64,000 bases of DNA, from assembly GCA_965237625.1 (NCBI GenBank), contig CBDEGD010000032.1, forward strand, positions 62,001 through 126,000, given 5' to 3'. Made by a program: the position numbers and the translations under genes. The stretch comes from JABDIP01 sp965237625 (GTDB lineage Bacteria; Pseudomonadota; Alphaproteobacteria; DSM-16000; Inquilinaceae). Positions 16,383 through 24,433 of this stretch are shown here, piece by piece (within the stretch, counting starts at the first letter, position 1; each line of letters begins with the position of its first letter). The notes below the pieces were generated by a model. That model was not told the origin of the DNA. It searched no databases and saw only the letters and a program-made list of their open reading frames with translations.

Positions 16383-17420
16383 ATGCGCGCGGCCGTTCTG
16401 CATGCTGCCAAGGATCTGCGTATCGAAACCCGCCCGGAGGAGGAGCCGGGCCCCGGACAGGTCAAGGTGCGGATCGCCAATGGCGGCATCTGCGGCTCGG
16501 ATCTGCACTATTATTTCGAGGGCGGCATCGGCGCGATCCGGGTGCGCGAGCCAATCATCCTGGGTCATGAGGTCGCCGGCATCGTAGAGTCCATCGGCGA
16601 CGGCGTGAAAACCGTCTCGCCAGGCACCAAGGTCGCGTTGAACCCCAGCCGGCCCTGTTCCAACTGCCGCTACTGCCTGGCCGGCATGCCAAACCATTGC
16701 CTGAACATGCGCTTCTACGGCAGCGCCATGCCGATACCGCACATCCAGGGCGCCTTCGCCGATTTCGTCGTGGCCGATGAGGTGCAATGCGTGACGGTGC
16801 CGGATTCCGTGCCGCTCACCTCCGCTGCGGTCGCCGAGCCGCTGGCGGTTTGCCTGCATGCGGTGCGACGGGCCGGGCCTATGCTGGGACGGCGTGTCCT
16901 GGTGACCGGGCAGGGGCCGATCGGCGTGCTGGCCGTGGCGGCGGCCCGGGCGGCCGGCGCTCGGGAGATCGTGGCGACCGATGTGGCCGATGAGCCGTTC
17001 GAAACCTCGCACCGGATGGGCGTCGACCGGACAATCAATGTCGCCACCGACGCGGCGGCGCTGACGGCCTATGGCGCCGACAAGGGATATTTCGACGTCT
17101 TGCTGGAGGCCTCGGGCAATGACGCTGCCATTCGCGGCGCGCTTGACGTGCTGCGGCCCGGTGCGGTCATGGTGATCATCGGTTTGGGCGGCGAGGCCAC
17201 CCTGCCGCTCAACACCATCGTCGCCAAGGAACTCGAGCTGCGCGGCACCTTCCGCTTCCACGAGGAGTTCCACTGGGCGGTGGAGAACATCGCGTCGGGC
17301 CGCATCGATGTCGCGCCGCTGGTGAGCGACGTGATCCCGCTGGCGGACGCCCATCGGGCCTTCGACTTGGCTATCGATCGAAAACGCTCGATGAAGGTGC
17401 AGTTGTCTTTCGGGGAGTGA
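16383..17420 (+). CDS. L-idonate 5-dehydrogenase-like Zn-dependent dehydrogenase
   Basis: 345 residues. It is an MDR enzyme with the catalytic Zn site GGICGSDLHYYFEGG...GHEVAG and structural Zn cysteines CSNCRYCLAGMPNHC. The Rossmann motif VTGQGPIGVLAVAAARAAGA follows. The SDLHYYFEG...G stretch and MPNHCLNMRFYGSAM are typical of IdnD/L-idonate 5-dehydrogenase. It would oxidise L-idonate to 5-keto-D-gluconate, which the divergent SDR could reduce to D-gluconate. The shared 140-bp gap presumably holds both promoters, although no clear operator was identified. Confidence 0.75.
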   Translation: MRAAVLHAAKDLRIETRPEEEPGPGQVKVRIANGGICGSDLHYYFEGGIGAIRVREPIILGHEVAGIVESIGDGVKTVSPGTKVALNPSRPCSNCRYCLAGMPNHCLNMRFYGSAMPIPHIQGAFADFVVADEVQCVTVPDSVPLTSAAVAEPLAVCLHAVRRAGPMLGRRVLVTGQGPIGVLAVAAARAAGAREIVATDVADEPFETSHRMGVDRTINVATDAAALTAYGADKGYFDVLLEASGNDAAIRGALDVLRPGAVMVIIGLGGEATLPLNTIVAKELELRGTFRFHEEFHWAVENIASGRIDVAPLVSDVIPLADAHRAFDLAIDRKRSMKVQLSFGE

Positions 17421-17440
17421 GTTGTTGCGGGTTCAGCGCT

Positions 17441-17579
17441 CGCCCTCACCCTCCCAGCGCTTCGCGCCGGGTCCCTCCCTCTCCCAGAGGGAGAGGGGTT
17501 TTTCAAGCCGCCCCTGATAACCCTCTCCCTCTGGGAGAGAGAGGGACCCGCGCGTTAGCGTGGGAGGGTGAGGGCGAGC
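17441..17579 (+). repeat. Palindromic repeat family A, copy 3
   Basis: The full-length inverted element starts CGCCCTCACCCTCCCAGCGC and ends GGGAGGGTGAGGGCGAG, with two CTCTCCC-AGAGGGAGAG type inner hairpins. The left end of an IS630 element abuts it (TA at 17585). Confidence 0.9.
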
Positions 17580-17600
17580 ACTGATACCAAGTCTCATTGA

Positions 17601-18155
17601 TCATGACCGATGGGCCCAATCGCGGGTGCCGATGGACATGATGGTCCAGGGTTGGTCGACGAGGCGGTTCCAGGCGTAGCAGCAGTGGTCGACGATGTCG
17701 TCGTAGGACTTGAAGACCCGGTTGGAGAGCCAGTTGCCGCGGAGGAACTGCCAGATGTTCTCGGCCGGATTGAGCTCCGGGGATCGGGGCGGCAGCGGGA
17801 CGAGGGTGATGTTGTCGGGGATGGTGAGCTTGGCGGAGCCATGCCAGCCGGCCTGATCGAGGACGACGACGGCATGAGCGCCCGGCGCCACGGCTTGGGC
17901 GATCTCCCGGAGGTGCAGCGCCATGGCGGCGGTGTTGCATTTGGGCAGGACGAGAGCCGCCCCCTTGCCCTCGGCGGGGCAGATCGCGCCGAAGATATAG
18001 GCGGACCGCGTCCGTTGATCGTGAGCTGCCCTGGGCCGGGTGCCACGCCTGGCCCAGCGCCGTGTGATCTTGTTCTTCTGCCCGACCCTGGCCTCGTCTT
18101 GGAACCAGATCTCTATCGGCCGGCCACCGGCCTGCTGCGCCGCGATCGCGCCCAC
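17601..18155 (-). CDS. IS630 transposase, 3' frame (DDE catalytic part)
   Basis: 184 residues from the first in-frame Met, but the frame is open up to the A7 slip site near 18170 and is probably translated as a fusion with the upstream frame. It holds the DDE_3 catalytic residues: Asp in IWFQDEAR, Asp in VVLDQAGWH and Glu in SPELNPAENIW. The reading direction matches the nar operon and carbonic anhydrase gene upstream. Confidence 0.82.
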   Translation of the reverse strand: MGAIAAQQAGGRPIEIWFQDEARVGQKNKITRRWARRGTRPRAAHDQRTRSAYIFGAICPAEGKGAALVLPKCNTAAMALHLREIAQAVAPGAHAVVVLDQAGWHGSAKLTIPDNITLVPLPPRSPELNPAENIWQFLRGNWLSNRVFKSYDDIVDHCCYAWNRLVDQPWTIMSIGTRDWAHRS

Positions 18156-18661
18156 AAGGGCGGGGAAGTTTTTTTGAACGCCGCCATGGCCTCGTCATCC
18201 TGGGCATAGTGACGCGGCCGCGCCGAGAGCCTGCGGAAGCCCATGGCGCGCAACTCCCGGCTCAGGGTCTGCTTGCTGATCGAGACCCGGAACTCGTCCC
18301 AGACCCACTGCGCCAGATCGACCAGACGCCAGCGCACGACCCCGTGGACCGCCGGCATCGGACCGCTCTCGACGGTCCTCGCCAAGGCCCGGCGCTGAGC
18401 CTCGTCGAGCCTCGGCGTCTTGCCGGGCGCCTTGCCGGTGACCAGCCCCTCCGGTCCCTTCGCGTTGAAGCGAAGAACCCAGTCCCGCACCGTTTGAAGG
18501 CCGACCCCGCCGATCCGTGCCGCGTCGCTGCGCGTCCCACCATCGTAGATCTCCGCGATCGCCAGCAGCCGACGGGCATGAGCCCCATCACCGGCCATCT
18601 TGGCCGCAGACCGCACCGACGCGGCGTCGAAATCCTCCCGCAAGGCAACAGCAACCGACAT
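18113..18661 (-). CDS. IS630 transposase, 5' frame (helix-turn-helix part)
   Basis: 182 residues. The N-terminal HTH stretch ARRLLAIAEIYDGGTRSDAARIGGVGLQTVRDWVLRF is followed by the helix_turn_helix_29/winged-helix linker (LRAMGFRRLSARPRHYAQ). The useful part ends at AFKK. There a run of seven A residues (minus-strand codons TTC AAA AAA ACT, positions 18175-18169) allows a -1 slip into the downstream frame, giving KKNFPALVGAIAAQQAGG. The tail after the slip site is out-of-frame peptide. Confidence 0.8.
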   Translation of the reverse strand: MSVAVALREDFDAASVRSAAKMAGDGAHARRLLAIAEIYDGGTRSDAARIGGVGLQTVRDWVLRFNAKGPEGLVTGKAPGKTPRLDEAQRRALARTVESGPMPAVHGVVRWRLVDLAQWVWDEFRVSISKQTLSRELRAMGFRRLSARPRHYAQDDEAMAAFKKTSPPLWARSRRSRPVAGR

Positions 18662-18770
18662 GGCAAACCTCCTTCGTTTGCCATGTTGAATCAGATCAAA
18701 GCCGATTCGGGAATCCCCTACGAGTCCGCCTCAGCGGGACTTGGTATGAGTCCCTGACAAGAACGGTCTG

Positions 18771-19370
18771 CTACCCCCTGGGCCCGGTCCTGGTGCAGCC
18801 AAGATCGCGGAGCACACCGTCTTTCAGCCCGTACACCCAGCCGCTGATCGCCAGTGGTTGGCAGCCCGCCCAGGCATCCCTTACGATCGGGGTTTCCGCG
18901 ACCCGCTGGACTTGCGCCATGACGTTCAGTTCGCAGAGCAGATCGTGCCGTAAGCCCTCATTGGGCAGGGCGTCCAACGCCTCCGCATTGGCGCGGGCGG
19001 TGTCGCGGATCGGCTCGAGCCAATGGTCGATCAAGCCGTGCCGGTCGCCATCGGTCGCCGCGCGCACGCCGCCGCAGCCGTAATGGCCGCAGACGATGAT
19101 GTATTTGACCTGCAGGACTTCCACGGCGAATTGCAGTACCGACAGGGCGTTCAGATCGCCGGGGTTGATCAGGTTCGCGACGTTGCGGTGAACGAAAACC
19201 TCACCCGGCGCCAGCCCGGTGATGACGTTCGCCGGCACCCGGCTGTCGGCGCAGCCGATCCACAGATATTCCGGCCGCTGGAGGTTCGACAGCCGCTTGA
19301 AATACCCCGGGTCGGCGGCGACGCGCTCTTTCGCCCATTTCACATTGCGGGCCAGAAGGTCTTCATGCAT
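18771..19370 (-). CDS. Beta-class carbonic anhydrase
   Basis: 199 residues. Zinc ligands and the catalytic dyad are visible: Cys40 and the Asp42-Arg44 dyad in IGCADSRVP, then His96 and Cys99 in VCGHYGCGGV. It converts CO2 and bicarbonate in the cytoplasm. It lies 133 bp downstream of the nar-linked PPIase gene in the same direction, so co-transcription is possible but unproven. The IS630 copy 1 right end is 25 bp past its stop and leaves the gene intact. Confidence 0.9.
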   Translation of the reverse strand: MHEDLLARNVKWAKERVAADPGYFKRLSNLQRPEYLWIGCADSRVPANVITGLAPGEVFVHRNVANLINPGDLNALSVLQFAVEVLQVKYIIVCGHYGCGGVRAATDGDRHGLIDHWLEPIRDTARANAEALDALPNEGLRHDLLCELNVMAQVQRVAETPIVRDAWAGCQPLAISGWVYGLKDGVLRDLGCTRTGPRG

Positions 19371-19503
19371 GGGCGTGCAGGGCCTCTTCAGTGACGATGC
19401 TCCTGCTCGGAAATCGGAGAAGTACGATCACTTTGCAAGCGGCAGGGTCGAGGAATGACCGGATTTCACACGAAGAATCGGCTCTTGTCGCGTGTAAACA
19501 GCC

Positions 19504-20298
19504 CTACTGCACCAGCGGGCTGTCGGTGCCGTCCAGGGCAATGCCGCGGATATCCGCCTGTCCGGCCAGCAGCCGGATGTATTGGGCGACGCCCAGCCGC
19601 CAGCTTGATTCCACCAGGTAGTCGGCGATGCGCTCGCGGACATGCTCGAAGGGCAGTTGCTTGCCGGCGATCTTGCGGTCCAGGCGCAGCACGTGCACGC
19701 CATAGCGGGATTTCACCGGCACCGGGCAAAGCTGGCCGTCCTCCAGATTGAACAGGAAGGTCTCGAACTCCGGCACGGTTTGGCCCTTGGTGACCTGGCC
19801 CAGATTGCCGCCCTGGGCCGCCGACGGGCAGGCGGAATGGGTCCGGGCGAGGTCGGCGAACTTGCCGGGATTGTCCTGCAGGGCGGCGATCAGGGCCGAA
19901 GCCTGCTCGATCGCCTGGATGTAGGCGGGTTTATCCGCCGGATCGGCGGAGAACAGGATATGCGCCGCCTGGAACAGATCAGGGCTTTGGAAACGCTGCT
20001 GGTTGTTGTCGTAGAAGCGGCGGCAGGCGGCCTCGTCGGCGTCCGGGGTGGTCACTTCCTTGTCGAGGAGTTGGCGGGTCAACGCCTCGTCATCGGTCTC
20101 GCGGCGGCCCTCCTCATCGCTCACCGGTTCGGGTTTCAAATCGATCTCCCGCGCCCGTTGCAGCAACAGTTCCCGGACCACCAGGGCCAGGGCGGCGGCG
20201 CTGCGCGCGCGGTCCGGGGTATCGGCCGGATGGTTCTGCACCTCGGCGGCGATGGCATCGGGCGCGATGGCGATCTGGTTGACGCTGATCTCTTCCAT
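19504..20298 (-). CDS. NarI-linked parvulin-type peptidyl-prolyl isomerase
   Basis: 264 residues. A helical N-terminal SurA/NifM-like region is followed by a rotamase (PpiC) domain: QAAHILFSA, FADLARTHSACPSAAQGGNLGQVTKGQTVPEFE, and PVKSRYGVHVLRLDR. No signal peptide is seen, so it is probably cytoplasmic. It starts 4 bp after the narI stop, with its GGCGGAG Shine-Dalgarno inside the narI end. Such PPIases commonly close narGHJI operons and are thought to aid nitrate reductase folding (inference from context). Confidence 0.85.
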   Translation of the reverse strand: MEEISVNQIAIAPDAIAAEVQNHPADTPDRARSAAALALVVRELLLQRAREIDLKPEPVSDEEGRRETDDEALTRQLLDKEVTTPDADEAACRRFYDNNQQRFQSPDLFQAAHILFSADPADKPAYIQAIEQASALIAALQDNPGKFADLARTHSACPSAAQGGNLGQVTKGQTVPEFETFLFNLEDGQLCPVPVKSRYGVHVLRLDRKIAGKQLPFEHVRERIADYLVESSWRLGVAQYIRLLAGQADIRGIALDGTDSPLVQ

Positions 20299-20302
20299 GG
20301 TG

Positions 20303-21013
20303 TTACTCCGCCGGGCTGCGGTGGTTGGCCTGCCGGCCGCGTACGACTTGATAGCCTGGCCGCCACAGATAGCGCAGCGGCACGCTCAGCATATGCACCA
20401 GCCGGGTGAACGGGAACAGCAGGAAGATGGTCAACCCGAGCAGCAGATGCAACTTGAAGATCGGGTTGGCGCCGGCGATGTAACCCGACGCCGCCATGTC
20501 GAACGTGAAGATGCCCTGCGCCCAGCTCATGAAAGTCACCATCTCATGGCCGTCCAGATGGCCGAGCGAGATCGGAATTGTCGCCAGCCCGAGCAGGAGC
20601 TGCGCCGTCAACAGCGCAAGGATGCCGATATCGGCGAAGCTTGAGGTGGTCCGGATACGCCGGTCGAAAAGCCGCCGGTGCAGCAGCATCAGCGCCCCGA
20701 TCAGGCACATCACCCCGGCGACGCCGCCGACCACGATGGCCATCATCTGCTTGAAACTATGACTGATCCCGATCATGTCGAACAGCGCGATCGGAGTCAG
20801 CAATCCGCCCAGATGACCGAAGAAGACGATCAGCACCCCGACATGGAACAGCACCGAGCCCATGACGAGCTGTTTGCGGCGCAAGAGCTGGCTTGAGCCC
20901 GAGCGCCAGGTATAGGGCTCACGGTCGTAGCGGATGATCGTGCCCAGCACCATCACCGCCAGCGCGATATAGGGATAGATCCCGAAGAAAAGCGTATTGA
21001 GGAAGCTGGCCAT
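20303..21013 (-). CDS. narI: Respiratory nitrate reductase gamma subunit (cytochrome b) NarI
   Basis: 236 residues from ATG 21013; the frame is open further upstream but those codons overlap narJ. Five membrane helices are visible. The four haem-b histidines are present: His57 and His67 in SVLFHVGVLIVFFGHLGG, and two in the last helix region (KLHLLLGL...RLVHMLS). NarI anchors NarGH and takes electrons from quinol. It lies 10 bp after the narJ stop. The upstream insertion in narJ may have polar effects on it. Confidence 0.92.
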   Translation of the reverse strand: MASFLNTLFFGIYPYIALAVMVLGTIIRYDREPYTWRSGSSQLLRRKQLVMGSVLFHVGVLIVFFGHLGGLLTPIALFDMIGISHSFKQMMAIVVGGVAGVMCLIGALMLLHRRLFDRRIRTTSSFADIGILALLTAQLLLGLATIPISLGHLDGHEMVTFMSWAQGIFTFDMAASGYIAGANPIFKLHLLLGLTIFLLFPFTRLVHMLSVPLRYLWRPGYQVVRGRQANHRSPAE

Positions 21014-21023
21014 CGATGCCTCG

Positions 21024-21450
21024 TCAGGCTGGGGTGTTGGGGTTCGGCTTGGCGGGGGGGTCCATCCGCGACAGGGTCTCGCGCACCGCCGGGCAGCCGC
21101 CGCCGGGCGACACGCCGCCGGCAGCACCGGGACCGAAGGTCACCGGCTCGTCCTCCCAGGCGCGGTCGAGCGCTTCAAGATCGTTCGGGTCGTCGTCGGG
21201 CAGATCTGCCAGTTTCGTCTCGACCACATCGCCGGTATCCGCCTCGGCGATCGACTCCAGCGCGGCGAAGGCGGCCGCATAGGGGCTCTTGCGCTTGGCC
21301 AGCCTCTGCCTCAGTGCGGTGAGCACATGCAGCGGCTGGCCAAGCAGGGACCGGGCCTCCGGAAGCGGCCGGGTCGACAGGAACTCCAGGAACAGCGGCA
21401 GGAAATCCGGCATCTCGCTGGTGCCGAGCACCAGCCCGTGCCGGGCGTAA
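21024..21450 (-). pseudogene. narJ: narJ 3' fragment, cut by IS630
   Basis: About 140 codons encoding the C-terminal part of the nitrate reductase chaperone NarJ, from ARHGLVLGTSEMPDFLPLFLEFL onward (the conserved ELPDYLPLYLEYL region of NarJ), through LAKRKSPYAAAFAALESIA and a Pro-rich tail. Its 5' part lies on the other side of the insertion at 22612-22907. An ATG inside the IS (21479) overlaps the transposase stop and is in frame, so a fragment of 151 residues might be made by translational coupling. NarJ inserts the Mo cofactor into NarG. Confidence 0.85.
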
Positions 21451-21465
21451 TACCAACGGCAATAA

Positions 21466-22038
21466 CTACTGACCGCCATGCGCCCAGTCCCTCATTCCGA
21501 TGGACATAATGGTTTCGGGCTGGGCGAGGAGCTTGTTCCAGGCCTCGCAGCCGACATCAAGGATGGCGTCGTAGGTCTCGAAGACGCGGTTGGAGAGCCA
21601 GTTCTGGCGGAGGTACTGCCAGATGTTCTCGACCGGGTTGAGTTCTGGCGAGCGGGGCGGCAGCAGGATGATGGTGAGGTTCTTCGGGACCTTGAGCTTA
21701 TCGGTGCTGTGCCATCCGGCGCGGTCCATGAGGATGACGGCATGGGCCTTGGCGGCGACGTTTCGGCTAATCTCGTCGAGATGCATTTGCATGGCGGCCG
21801 TGTTGGCCATGGGCAGCATGAGGGCGGCGCCCTTGCCAAGCCGGGGACAGATGGCGCCGAACAGATAGGCGTTCTCGTAGCGCTGGTCGGCGGGCAGGCG
21901 CGGGCGGCTTCCCTTCTTCGCCCAGATCCGGACGCGGCCATTCTTCTGGCCGAGCCTGGCCTCGTCCTGGAACCAAATCTCGACGCGCTTGCCTTTGGGC
22001 AGATGGCCTATGTGCGCGGCGAGCGTGCGCGGGAAGTT
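21466..22038 (-). CDS. IS630 transposase (copy 2), 3' DDE frame
   Basis: Continuous frame downstream of the A7 slip site. It starts NFPRTLAAHIGHLPKGKRVE and holds the DDE residues in EIWFQDEAR, AVILMDRAGWH and SPELNPVENIW. It has no strong start codon at its beginning (first internal ATG at 21819), consistent with expression only as a frameshift fusion. Its TAG stop overlaps an ATG that reads on into the narJ 3' fragment. Confidence 0.78.
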   Translation of the reverse strand, partial: NFPRTLAAHIGHLPKGKRVEIWFQDEARLGQKNGRVRIWAKKGSRPRLPADQRYENAYLFGAICPRLGKGAALMLPMANTAAMQMHLDEISRNVAAKAHAVILMDRAGWHSTDKLKVPKNLTIILLPPRSPELNPVENIWQYLRQNWLSNRVFETYDAILDVGCEAWNKLLAQPETIMSIGMRDWAHGGQ

Positions 22039-22529
22039 TTTTTAAACCCATCGAGCACGCGCTGATCTTGGAGCGGATGCTGCGGCCGGCCGCTGATGTA
22101 GGAGAAGGACAGCCTGGCAAGCAGGTCGGTGACCGTCCGCTCGGCGCTGACGACGCCAAAGCGTTCCTCGATCACACGCTTCAGGTCGATCCGCCGCCAG
22201 CGTACGACCCCGTCTGTCGCCAGATCGGGGCCGGTCTCCACGATCTCGGCCAAGGCCGCCATCTGAGCGTCGCTGAGATGGCGCGGCCGGCCGGCACGTG
22301 CACGGTCCGTCAGGCCCTCGGGACCTTCCGCATTGAAACGATGCGCCCAGTCCCTGAGCGTTTGCCGGTCCATGCCACCGACCTGAGCCGCCGCCGCCCG
22401 GCTCATGCCGGCATAGACCGCCGCTATTGCCAACAGCCGCCGGATCTGGCGCGGGTCCCGGCTGCGCTTGGCCAGAGTGCGCAGTTCGGCGGCGTCATAG
22501 TCGTCTCGGAGTGCAACGGTCGATGGCAT
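22008..22529 (-). CDS. IS630 transposase (copy 2), 5' frame
   Basis: 173 residues: HTH region RRLLAIAAVYAGMSRAAAAQVGGMDRQTLRDWAHRF and winged-helix linker up to VLDGFKK. At 22043-22037 seven A residues (minus strand TTT AAA AAA ACT) give the same -1 slip opportunity as in copy 1. After the slip the reading continues NFPRTLAAHIGHLPKG into the catalytic frame. The last residues of this frame are out-of-frame tail. Confidence 0.78.
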   Translation of the reverse strand: MPSTVALRDDYDAAELRTLAKRSRDPRQIRRLLAIAAVYAGMSRAAAAQVGGMDRQTLRDWAHRFNAEGPEGLTDRARAGRPRHLSDAQMAALAEIVETGPDLATDGVVRWRRIDLKRVIEERFGVVSAERTVTDLLARLSFSYISGRPQHPLQDQRVLDGFKKTSRARSPRT

Positions 22530-22611
22530 GGCGAGTCTCCCTCGTCACACTTGAATCACATCCCGCCACGAAAAGGAATCCCCTGAGAGTCAGAACCTTC
22601 CACCGCTGGTA

Positions 22612-22907
22612 TAATGGGCCTTCAGATCGACCATGGCCTGTCCGCGCTCCCGGCTTTCGCCATGCACATGCTCGAACAAGTGCAGCGACAGGGACCGGGT
22701 GCGGTCGAACAGCAGGCCGTAGCGCTCCTGCAGATCGTAGATGTCGCCCAGGGCGAAACCGTCCACCAGCGCCAGCAACGGCCTCATCTCGGATTTCGCC
22801 ACCAGCCCTTCGGCGATCAGAGTCGCTCGGATCTCCGGCGCAGCCGCGACCAGCTCCTCGCTGGGATAGGACAGCAGCACCGACAGGCATTTCAGGGTCC
22901 GTCTCAT
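22612..22907 (-). pseudogene. narJ: narJ 5' fragment, cut by IS630
   Basis: Starts at ATG 22907, overlapping the narH stop (TGATG). About 99 native residues: LSVLLSYPSEELVAAAPEIRATL, the DIYDLQERYGLLFDRTRSLSLHLFEHVHGESRERGQAM motif region of NarJ, and MVDLKAHY. The frame then runs into the insertion sequence for six residues and stops at 22590. NarJ is the dedicated chaperone for Mo-bisMGD insertion into NarG. The truncated product lacks the C-terminal half. Confidence 0.87.
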
Positions 22908-24433
22908 CAGAATACCTCCGTCGGCGTCGTCACCGATTTGCGCGGCTTGCCGCCGAACAGGTTGCTCTCGCTGGTGCCGCCGGAGCAGCCATTGCCGAAG
23001 CTGAAACCGCAGCTGCCGCGGATGTCGTAGGCATCCTCGTTGACTTCGCGATGGCTGGTCGGGATGACGAAACGGTCCTCGTAATTGGCGATGGCCATGA
23101 TGTGGTACATGTCCTCGATCTGGGCGGCGGTCAGCCCGACCCGCTCGGCCCAGCTCTCGTCGATCACCCCGTCCACGGTCTTGGCCCGCATATAGCCGCG
23201 CATGGCCAGCATGCGTTCCAGCCCCTGGATCACCGGCTCGTCCTTGCCGGCGGTCAGCAGATTGGAGAGGTAGCGCACCGGGATGCGCAGGCTGCGCACA
23301 TCGGGCATATCGCCATCGACGCCGATCTGGCCGGCCTCGGCGGCGGATTGGATCGGCGACAGCGGCGGCACGTACCAGACCATGGGCAGGGTCCGGTATT
23401 CCGGGTGCAGCGGGAAAGCGACCTTCCAATCCATCGCCATCTTGTAGACCGGCGAGTTCTTCGCCGCGTCAAGCCAGGCGTCGGGCACGCCGTCGGCGCG
23501 GGCCTGGGCGATCACCGCCGGATCGTTCGGGTTCAGGAAGATGTCGCACTGGGCCTGGTAGAGGTCCTGGGTGTCCGGCGCGGAGGCCGCCTCCTCGATG
23601 CGGTCGGCGTCATAGAGCAACACGCCGAGATAGCGGATGCGGCCGACGCAGGTCTCCGAGCACACGGTCGGCTGTCCCGCCTCGATGCGCGGATAGCAGA
23701 AGATGCATTTCTCGGATTTGCCGCTCGACCAGTTGTAGTAGATCTTCTTGTACGGGCAGCCCGAGACGCACATGCGCCAGCCCCGGCACTTCTCCTGGTC
23801 GATCAGGACGATGCCGTCCTCCTCGCGCTTGTAGATCGCGCCGGACGGGCAGGCGGCGACGCAAGTCGGATTCAGGCAGTGCTCGCACAGCCTGGGCAGG
23901 TACATCATGAAGGTGTTCTCGAACTGGCCGTAGATCTCCTTCTCGATGCCCTCGAAGTTGACATCCTTGGAGCGCTTGGAGAACTCGCCGCCCAGGATCT
24001 CCTCCCAGTTCGGCCCCCATTCGATCTTCTCCATGCGTTCGCCGGTGATCAGCGAGCGCGGCCGCGCCGTCGGCATGGCCTTGGATTCCTTCGCCGTCTG
24101 CAGATGCTCGTAATCGAAGGTGAAGGGCTCGTAATAGTCGTCGATCTCCGGCAGGTCCGGGTTGGCGAAGATATTGGCCAGGATGCGCCATTTCGCGCCC
24201 ATCTTCGGCCGCAGCTTGCCGCCCCTTGTCCGAGTCCAGCCGCCGTTCCATTTGGCCTGGTTCTCCCACTCCTTGGGATAGCCGATGCCGGGCTTGGTCT
24301 CGACATTGTTGAACCATGCGTATTCCATGCCCTCGCGGTTGGTCCAGACGTTCTTGCAGGTGACGGAGCAGGTGTGGCACCCGATGCACTTATCGAGGTT
24401 CAGCACCATGCCGACCTGGGCGCGGATCTTCAT
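22907..24433 (-). CDS. narH: Respiratory nitrate reductase beta subunit NarH
   Basis: 508 residues. Four cysteine clusters are seen: CIGCHTCSVTCKNVW, CEHCLNPTCVAACPSGAIYKR, CRGWRMCVSGCPYKK (with Trp at the usual fourth ligand, giving the [3Fe-4S] centre) and CIFCYPRIEAGQ...CSETCVGR. The protein carries electrons from NarI haems to NarG in the cytoplasm. The start overlaps the narG stop (ATGA) and the stop overlaps the narJ start, a fully coupled operon. Confidence 0.95.
   Translation of the reverse strand: MKIRAQVGMVLNLDKCIGCHTCSVTCKNVWTNREGMEYAWFNNVETKPGIGYPKEWENQAKWNGGWTRTRGGKLRPKMGAKWRILANIFANPDLPEIDDYYEPFTFDYEHLQTAKESKAMPTARPRSLITGERMEKIEWGPNWEEILGGEFSKRSKDVNFEGIEKEIYGQFENTFMMYLPRLCEHCLNPTCVAACPSGAIYKREEDGIVLIDQEKCRGWRMCVSGCPYKKIYYNWSSGKSEKCIFCYPRIEAGQPTVCSETCVGRIRYLGVLLYDADRIEEAASAPDTQDLYQAQCDIFLNPNDPAVIAQARADGVPDAWLDAAKNSPVYKMAMDWKVAFPLHPEYRTLPMVWYVPPLSPIQSAAEAGQIGVDGDMPDVRSLRIPVRYLSNLLTAGKDEPVIQGLERMLAMRGYMRAKTVDGVIDESWAERVGLTAAQIEDMYHIMAIANYEDRFVIPTSHREVNEDAYDIRGSCGFSFGNGCSGGTSESNLFGGKPRKSVTTPTEVF

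Larger units (their letters stand above)
17585..18746 (-). mobile_element. IS630-family insertion sequence, copy 1
   Basis: About 1.16 kb, bounded by imperfect terminal inverted repeats: ATACCAAGTCTCATTGA on the left and the inverse of TCAGCGGGACTTGGTAT on the right, with TA at both edges as expected for IS630-type TA targeting. It carries two overlapping minus-strand frames that together encode one DDE transposase. It lies between repeat A copy 3 and the end of the carbonic anhydrase gene and interrupts no gene that I can recognise. Confidence 0.85.
21451..22611 (-). mobile_element. IS630-family insertion sequence, copy 2, inside narJ
   Basis: About 1.16 kb with imperfect terminal repeats (left TACCAACGGCAATAAC, right the inverse of CACCGCTGGTA) and TA at both edges. 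It encodes a transposase split at an A7 run exactly as in copy 1, but the protein sequence has clearly diverged from it, so the two are different insertion sequences. It splits narJ between codons for AHY and ARHG. Confidence 0.85.
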
